A stretch of 64,000 nucleotides of DNA from Sarcomyxa edulis (lineage: Eukaryota; Basidiomycota; Agaricomycetes; Agaricales; Mycenaceae), in assembly GCA_009761415.1 (NCBI GenBank), contig QUOL01000005.1, positions 1,054,001 through 1,118,000 of the forward strand, written 5' to 3'. Shown here in pieces: positions 57,873 through 64,000 of this stretch. Each line of letters opens with the position of its first letter. Position 1 is the first letter of the stretch. The translations under genes were made by a program, and so were the position numbers. Under the pieces are notes generated by a model, which saw only the letters and a list, made by a program, of their open reading frames with translations, was not told the origin of the DNA and did not search any database.

Positions 57873-58294
57873 AGATGAGCTTGACACCGCAATTTACACA
57901 ACATCACGGACGGCAGCCGCAGGCATGTAATGCACGCGCATTTACTGGTCACAACTAATTGGTCACATATCCAGGTAGGAGACCGCGTACAATTCTGGGA
58001 CTTCTCTGGCGCAGTGGTATACGCCTCCGTGACGAGTATCGCACATCTAAGTGATGTAAGGTTCTACCTCCTTTGTGCCCAAATGTGACACTGATCTCAG
58101 GTCCGCAGGGCGGCATTATAGTCAGAGTCAACGAATCTCGAGATAGCCCAGTTGTCAGTCTCCCGTTAGTGGCAGAACTAATTAACCACACGCACCATGA
58201 TTTGTTGACCTCCCTTTCCTTAGATTGTCAGGTGTCACTTTCATTCCTCGCATTCCCACCGAATAAACCGAAATATCGTTTTTATACACACTAG
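57873..58294 (+). CDS. possible small beta-rich unknown protein with a GC-AG intron
   Basis: An ATG at 57873 opens MSLTPQFTQHHGRQPQ. If a GC-AG intron (donor GCATGT, acceptor ATCCAG at about 57974) is accepted, it continues in frame as VGDRVQFWDFSGAVVYASVT, SIAHLSD. A normal GT-AG intron follows, and then GGIIVRVNESRDSPVVSLPL. The G-D-x-V-x-F-x-x-x-x-G-x-V-V-x-[GA]-x-[VI] pattern resembles short SH3-like barrel proteins found, from memory, in agaric genomes. The end is uncertain: the frame stays open to 58294. Confidence 0.35.
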
Positions 58295-58572
58295 TCAGGC
58301 CCGCTGGAATAAACTGATCTTCGGCAAGCAGCCTGATGAACCATACCATTGTACGCTCGTCCAAATGAAGTTGATTGACGTATCCAACCATCGCGCTCGA
58401 CGCGGTCCAACGAACTCTTCTGAAGGAGAAGCGAGAAAAAATATGTCCCCACCTCTTCTCGTCACAAATCTTCCCGCCAACTTTTTCAAGCATAAGACGC
58501 AAACTGTGCATAATCTGACAAAACGGAGACTGACCCAGTAGCGTTGTTTATGGTGCGTGAATCTAAAAGACC

Positions 58573-59175
58573 TTGGCAGACATCGAGAGTAACTCAGCAT
58601 TATCCGATTCGTCAACAGGGCAGCAAGACGATCACCTGCCTTCGTACGCAACGATGAGACAAATTTTACAGCCTACAATAACTCACACAACAATCCCCAA
58701 ACACCGACACAAACAACCATCATATCTCTTCACAACGACGCCACTTGCACGCGACGCCCGCGGTTTGGCCAACAACGGGGGTGTGGTGGAATTGAACGCC
58801 ACACTACATCACGGTTCCGGAGGCCAAGGATCCCTGTGGCTCCTCCGAACGGAGCCCCACATCCACGGTAGCACCTGGCCTCTCGCAGTAGGTCTCCAGG
58901 TGAGGTTGAGTAGTGGAAACGACCGCTTTCTCGGACGTTTGACGCGCACCCACGCCGTCGAACGCGATTGGGTCATATTTGCAGTCCTGGTCAGCGACAA
59001 CACCACAATTTTTGTCGGTTCGCCGCACAAGTGGGCACGCACCGGGTGCGCACACAATGCACGACGCATGATTATCCCATGGAGCCTTTCCCGCACACTG
59101 CCTCCCCTCAACGTGATATTGTATGGAATAACAGTATGGAAGCGAGTTGAGACAGTCGCCATACGTTCGACCTGA
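58573..59175 (+). CDS. 200-aa unknown protein, family 3 copy B
   Basis: A single open exon of 200 codons. After a polar N-terminal 70 residues, the core matches copy A at 54.9 kb: GGVVELNATLHHGSGG, SLWLLRTEPHIHG, GLQVRLSSGNDRFLGRL, ERDWVIFAVLVSD, TTIFVGSPHKWART. Copy A has a longer disordered N-terminus and an acidic tail missing here. No catalytic signature or targeting signal is seen. A minus-strand open frame (58182-58511) lies just upstream and is unassigned. Confidence 0.58.
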   Translation: MADIESNSALSDSSTGQQDDHLPSYATMRQILQPTITHTTIPKHRHKQPSYLFTTTPLARDARGLANNGGVVELNATLHHGSGGQGSLWLLRTEPHIHGSTWPLAVGLQVRLSSGNDRFLGRLTRTHAVERDWVIFAVLVSDNTTIFVGSPHKWARTGCAHNARRMIIPWSLSRTLPPLNVILYGITVWKRVETVAIRST

Positions 59176-59896
59176 AGGTTGGCGAGGTCTACAGAGGAGT
59201 ATGAAGTTGTGAATGACAGTCTTTATTACACGCAAATTTCAAGCTTGACGCCACTCTAGCCAGAAAAGAGTTAGAACAGTCGTCAATCGCCAAGATCACA
59301 TGACACTTACATCACCTATGCCTCGATCGCATCGCTCGAGTATAGCACGACAAAGATTGGCGAGAGACAACGGCCCTCACCAACAGTATACGCAAGAAGA
59401 GAAAAAATTGAAGAAATGCAACGGATCATTCCCGATCGGATCTTCGGCGCTCCGATAAACGCCCGAAGCACGTAGACCAGGTCCACGGCTCCAATTTGAT
59501 GCATAATTCACCCTCCCACGGCTTCCTTGCTGGCATTATATTGAGAGCACAGACTACTCAGTACATCGCTCCCCGCCATGTACATCCTTCAATAATAACA
59601 AATTTCATTCTGACGACGACGAGCACCATAAAGACACTCAACACCCCCCCTCCCTACTTCCGCTCGCCCGGCACAGGCCTGCACCTACATCAGATACTCC
59701 TACCCCCATTTCTAGAGCCTACTGACCACCAATTCCTCCTTTCGCGCCGGGTACTTAAGTCAATGTTTCGCGACAGGTTTGCTTCGGACACTCGGACACT
59801 TAGAGCACTGCATATATTGTCTACCATAGTGCTACGCCCCAAAGGAAAATAAACGCGATTCAAAAAAAATTACCCCCCTACCCTTCGTAATCGAGC
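59176..59896. other. intergenic, convergent
   Basis: A plus-strand frame at 59496-59852 exists but has no recognisable family. An A run (CAAAAAAAATTACCCCCC) lies at 59859-59876, downstream of the SKP1 stop on the minus strand. Confidence 0.35.
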
Positions 59897-60664
59897 TCAT
59901 TCGACCCATTCCTATCCAACCGCCCTGAGCAAAACGAGCAAGACACGTACAATACAGTAGATCAAGACTCACATTCTCCCGTCTGAGTTGTTCCTATCAA
60001 GCAAGCGAATTTCATTGATGTTCTACCGATCAACGAATTGAAAAATACGGGACACTGACCTCTTCCTGCGGCGTGAAATCGTTCACGATGTCGAAAAGTT
60101 CTCGAATTTCCTGGACGGTCTTCCCGTTTACCATGTTCGCAACGCGCATAGATCCCAGATCGCTGTTCATACCCGAACCATCAGCCACCATACAGCATGT
60201 TCATTTTCCAACCCACTCACAGAAGAGGTCTAATATCCAAGTAATACGCAGCTAAAATGATATCGAACAAAGTGGTTTGTTCGACGTCGATGAAAGCTGA
60301 GTCCCACTCGCCCAGCTCCGTGGAGTACGGACGCTGTTCCTTTCGCCGCCTTTCTACTTCCGCTGGAACGGCTGAAGCATCTTTGTAATGGTTGCAATAC
60401 TCGAGCACCTACGAGTTTCTTCAACGTGCAAAGTCCAATCAAAGCAAAAGCAGGGACATACTTTTTCCAACACCGTAGAAACGACCTGCTTGACATATAT
60501 GGGATCGTCAGATTCTCGTTCTACGGTCAAATCAATCAAAATGCGTAGAACGAACAACCTGGTGAAGACATACCCTGCATCTTCCTTCGTAGAACACTGC
60601 TGCACATGACGACTTCGTCGTCGACACAAATCGTTTTGCTATCAGATGCAATGAGGACGACCAT
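59897..60664 (-). CDS. SKP1: SKP1, SCF ubiquitin ligase adaptor (canonical length)
   Basis: Six exons (60664-60574, 60520-60462, 60408-60221, 60162-60060, 59993-59973, 59911-59897) sum to 477 nt, giving 158 aa, a normal SKP1 length. The sequence starts MVVLIASDSKTICVDDEVVM and contains PIYVKQVVSTVLEKVLEYCN, GEWDSAFIDVEQTTLFDIIL, AAYYLDIRPLLDLG, RVANMVNGKTVQEIRELFDI and VNDFTPQEEEQLRRENEWVE. The last exon is only 15 nt (GAATGGGTCGAATGA) but supplies the canonical C-terminal ENEWVE, which confirms the model. It bridges cullin-1 and F-box proteins. GC before KTV is GS here. It lies in the accessory island rather than next to conserved genes, so it may be an extra copy rather than the main SKP1. 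Confidence 0.9.
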
Positions 60665-61029
60665 GGTAGAACGACCGTAACGCTTTAACGTGAATACCAG
60701 ACTCATTTCTTTTCCTGTTAAAAGCCAAAAACACGTAAACAACGGAAGCCCTAACGTACAAACACATATCATCAAATGTACCTGCAGATAACAAACGAAT
60801 CGTGGAGTGTCGCGTAAAAATGATACTACCCAACCCCATCACAACTCTCGTATTGTTTGTACACCTGTCATCACTGTAAGTACCTTCGGTTCGGGTCAAT
60901 CCTTGTCCCCATCAGTATGATCAGACCGTGTGGGCCTCACAGGCCCCTCTCGAACCCTATCGCTGTTACCCGCTGGGCGCTCCCGGACACGGAAGGCCGG
61001 ACCCCTGCGATTAAAATCGACTACAACGA
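60665..61029. other. intergenic; promoter of SKP1 and 3' region of family-1 copy D
   Basis: No gene is seen. No repeat is seen. Confidence 0.4.
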
Positions 61030-61983
61030 TCAATCAAAATCGATTAGATATCCAGGGGACCGGTCGACCCGGGCACGAGGAAAGACCACGAACGGAAGTG
61101 CGAATTGCTCACCGATAGGTAACGCGTCTACCAACGCGAAAGGAACGACCCAACATAATCCGTCTCCAACCTGCCTCAACAGAAACAGTTCAGGCGGAAT
61201 GAGACCCCCCTCAGACAATAACGTGTAGTTATCCGTGTTACGAACAACTGGGAGAATACGGGCCATCAGAGAAGAGTCAATCTCGCATTGCGAACTGCAC
61301 ACGAACGTTCGGTCCACGATAGTCGAACGAGGAAAAACGCAGATGGCGCAATCCGATGTGATAATGTTGACCGCATTGCCTGCACATACATATCGATGAG
61401 GAACTGAAACCCATACACACAAATTACACTCACTCGAACAACAGAAGAGCAGGAAGCGCACCGGGTCCTCGCGAACAAGATGAACCGTGATGGTACGTTT
61501 ATGCACCCGAACTCGACGGAAAATAAAGCTGAACACTCTATACGAGAGCAAAGCTTCGAATGTCGTGGCGAACTCGTCAGTCGCTGAGTGACTATAACCC
61601 TCCCCATGGAGGAACTCTATTATCTGCGCAAACGCATCCCTCGGCACGCAAACATCCAAATTGAACGGGGTCCGCTTCGTTCTCTCGAAGATACGGGTGA
61701 CAACCGGCCCACACACCACAGACCCACTACTCTCCAGGACCTGCAAAAAAGCACTGACGTCTTTCATCCAACGCGCCAGCAACGACCTCCCGTTGCATCT
61801 AGAGTAGATGTACCCCCGTACAATAGTAGAAACCACGAAGTCGACACGCGATAGCACGATTATTGGCAAAATCGGCCAACTGTCGAAGAAAAGATTACAG
61901 AACTCACGACCGCCCAACCGAAAAAGATTCTCCAAGGCAGAAACCTTAGCAAGAGACGTCGATAGAATTCCGCGAAGCGACAT
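61030..61983 (-). CDS. nucleotidyltransferase-like family protein, copy D
   Basis: The frame is open for 317 codons, but a 54-nt intron (61433-61380, in frame) sits at the position conserved in copies A-C, giving 299 aa, the same length as copy A. Landmarks are FRLGGREFCNLFFDSWPILP, SVVCGPVVTRIFERT, then NLDVCV (first acidic residue is Asn), REDPVRFLLFCCSS before the intron, AICVFPRSTI after it, and VGDGLCWVVPF. The start at 61983 lies in the same relative place as in the other copies. The active-site signature is incomplete, as in copy A. Function is unknown. Confidence 0.75.
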   Translation of the reverse strand: MSLRGILSTSLAKVSALENLFRLGGREFCNLFFDSWPILPIIVLSRVDFVVSTIVRGYIYSRCNGRSLLARWMKDVSAFLQVLESSGSVVCGPVVTRIFERTKRTPFNLDVCVPRDAFAQIIEFLHGEGYSHSATDEFATTFEALLSYRVFSFIFRRVRVHKRTITVHLVREDPVRFLLFCCSSECNLCVWVSVPHRYVCAGNAVNIITSDCAICVFPRSTIVDRTFVCSSQCEIDSSLMARILPVVRNTDNYTLLSEGGLIPPELFLLRQVGDGLCWVVPFALVDALPIGEQFALPFVVFPRARVDRSPGYLIDFD

Positions 61984-62295
61984 GGACGACGATTATGGCC
62001 ACGTAACAGCAGAGCCTTAAGTTTTGGTACACTCGAGGGAGACGTATCCTCAAAAATCGCGCACAAACGGAGAAGTCGGCAAATTCCGAGACACGTAAAA
62101 TAGATGACGAATACATCTGCGTAATCACAAATGACAAACGAGTTGCCTTATAAGGCTATCGCGCAATCGATAAAACCTGGACTCTAAAGTGTCCAGGCAT
62201 ACAACAAGTGATATAGTTACAGCAGGTGTCTCTACAACAGATATCTACACCTTCCTGAGATGTACATGTACAGATAGAAAGGAAAGACATTCGTA
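61984..62295. other. intergenic between family-1 copy D and the APC/C activator
   Basis: This includes the presumed promoter of copy D (CTTATAAGG near 62148-62156) and the 3' end of the next minus-strand gene. No gene is seen. Confidence 0.4.
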
Positions 62296-64000
62296 TCAAC
62301 GAAGAATCAAGGTCTTGGAATTTGTTGTTGAGCTAGGCCGTCCTACCTCCATGTTCTCTTTTCGATGTGGGCCATCCCAGACTCTCCAGAACTTCAGATA
62401 ATCGTCTGCTGCTCCAGTACAGATCATGTCGCCCGCTGGTCCAAGAGCACTGAATAGAATCCTTGAACCATGCGCGTGTTTGAGCTCGCCAATTCGTTCC
62501 ATGCTTGGGTACGCGTGGATCATCATGGAGTTGACGGGATACCCATGTGTCGTAAGGAACTCTTTCCGATGGGGACACCATTGGATAGACGTGATCTGGC
62601 CTGGAGTTTGCAGAGAATGGACGCATGCTCCAGTGTTGGTGTTCCAGACGTTCACTGTGGCGTCAAGGGTGCCACCTCCCGAGGCAAGGAGGGAAGGTTG
62701 CCAAGGACACCACGCAAGAGCCTATGAGACTATCGTCTCAGCATATAATATTCCATTTATGAATGACACAGGACGTACCTTGACAGCAGCTACATGCTTT
62801 CTTTTCGTGTACTTCGCACTTCCTCTTGCACCTTCACCAACATCTCCGAGCCTCCCATCCCAAATATTGACGATATTATCATTTCCACCGCTGGCCAGAA
62901 GCTCGCCATCTACTCTCCAAAGCAACCCACAGACTTCGCTTTTATGACCTAATAATTCCATAACTTTATGTCTCGGCGCTCTGACATCGTGGTGCCAGAT
63001 ACTACCGTCTTGTTGACAGCCACTGCTCAGGATGTGTTGATGCCAAGAAAGAGAGGCGACTTGCGCCTGATGACCCTTCATCGTCCTTGTCTTCTTTCCG
63101 GTTTCCAGATCCCATAACTCGACTTTTCCATCACCAGTACCGACACCGAGTAACGTTCCATCGTTTGAGTGTTCAACGCTCGAGACGTACGAGATTTCTC
63201 TACGTTCGCAGAGCTCGATAATTGACCGCGAATCGGGTCTCCAGATATATATGTTGTCAGACAGACCAACGGCTACTTCGTTTCGACACGACCAGCTGAG
63301 AGGATTGAGATAGTAGTCCTCTAAGACGCCAGTAGCTCGCAAGATTTGTTCGGGTTTCGAGTTGGTAGAGAGTCGACGTGATTTGTCAACGCTACTGGTG
63401 GAGGCGGGATTTTGAGGTACGGAATATAGCGCTTTGATGAATATACGTTGCTGCGCGAGACTAGTATCAGGAGAGTATCCAGGAGTGTGTTCGTGATAGC
63501 TAAGAATGCGACGGCTCAGATGAATGCCTGTAGCCTCAGATATGCGAGCGGTGTGTCCTGGAGAGCCTGATCTGAAGGGTATAGTCTCCAGAGTAGCCAA
63601 CTTGAATGTATCTTTGTTTTCCCGGGTCGTGATGAATCTGTCAACATTGGCGAGATTCGACTGGACCCAGAGCCAGTCATCATTAATGAAGACTGTATCA
63701 CTAGTAAGAAATTGCGAGACTCACGATAGTCGAAGCAGAATCAGAAAACGACGGTTGAAGCTCGGAAAATTTATACGGTTCAGAGTAAGGAACCCAGTCT
63801 CGGAAAGGGCCCGTGTTGCTTTCCACTTGGCTTGCACATTTCTCGAGCGAAGTTGGAAGTTGATGGTGTACAAGAGGGTTCTCCGGCTCTGGAGGTCCTG
63901 ACATGGGCATGGGTCTTGTGGAACCTCGAGCCCGAACATGGTCGTTTCTAGGTGCAATGGGAACTTGAAAAGGTGCGATTGAAGAAAGCGGGGACCTTGT
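62296..64000 (-). CDS. Cdc20/Cdh1-family APC/C activator (5' end cut by window)
   Basis: Exons on minus: 62721-62296 (last), 63700-62779, and a further exon from about 63780 or 63752 up to the window edge. The N-terminal exon is Pro/Ser-rich. Next is the C-box DRFITTR (near 63620-63640), which docks APC/C. Seven-bladed WD40 text follows: NPLSWSCRNEVAVGLSDNIY, ELWDLETGKKTRTMKGH, SIWHHDVRAPRHKV, LASGGNDNIVNIWD, ALAWCPWQPSLLASGGG, HGYPVNSMMIHAYPS and LKFWRVWD. The protein ends ILR, close to the C-terminal Ile-Arg tail of the family. It would recruit substrates to the anaphase-promoting complex. Whether it is the mitotic Cdc20, Cdh1 or a meiotic activator cannot be told. Confidence 0.88.

Noticed and set aside
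1..64000. CRISPR arrays, bacterial operons, ribosome binding sites, rRNA genes
   Set aside because: None are present or expected. The sequence is eukaryotic, with spliceosomal introns in nearly every gene.

Overview
The window is nuclear DNA of a mushroom-forming basidiomycete (Agaricomycetes). The evidence is short GT-AG introns of about 45-65 nt in nearly every gene, several of them phase-conserved between paralogues; an intact KDZ-class DNA transposon; a Helitron; a multi-intron microsomal P450; and RBR, F-box and SKP1 genes of agaric type. All gene models below were spliced by eye. Where exon lengths are said to sum to a multiple of three, I checked that by counting. No database search was run, so family names rest on motifs.

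Layout. 1-12.4 kb is conserved chromosome: an Ams2/Spt21-like regulator (+), a 17-exon cytochrome P450 (-), an NAD-dependent epimerase-like SDR (+) and an RBR E3 ubiquitin ligase (+). 12.4-28.2 kb is accessory: two members of a nucleotidyltransferase-like family, an SRPK-like kinase, two F-box proteins, two members of a second small-protein family and several unrecognised genes. 28.2-40.05 kb is one KDZ transposon, about 11.8 kb long with 1.15-1.6 kb terminal inverted repeats. It carries a spliced 717-aa transposase, an 888-aa companion protein and a 322-aa membrane-anchored RNase H1-N-like protein. It sits inside a third nucleotidyltransferase-like gene, whose first 40 codons lie on the right flank and whose remainder lies on the left. 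40.2-62.3 kb is accessory again: a 403-aa unknown protein, a third member of the small family, a Helitron Rep/helicase with one frameshift, a full-length ribonucleotide reductase R2 that lacks two iron ligands, two members of a third unknown family, two SKP1 genes (one canonical, one diverged) and a fourth nucleotidyltransferase-like gene. 62.3-64 kb returns to conserved sequence with a Cdc20/Cdh1-type APC/C activator cut by the window edge.

How the parts relate. The middle 50 kb looks like a lineage-specific island between conserved genes, built by tandem or dispersed duplication (families with 4, 3 and 2 copies) and by transposition. Ubiquitin-pathway genes recur across the window: one RBR ligase, two F-box proteins, two SKP1 proteins and one APC/C activator. 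I see no operon-like functional unit. The most unusual items are the KDZ insertion with its recoverable target gene, the R2 pseudo-enzyme, and a 3-nt micro-exon in the P450.
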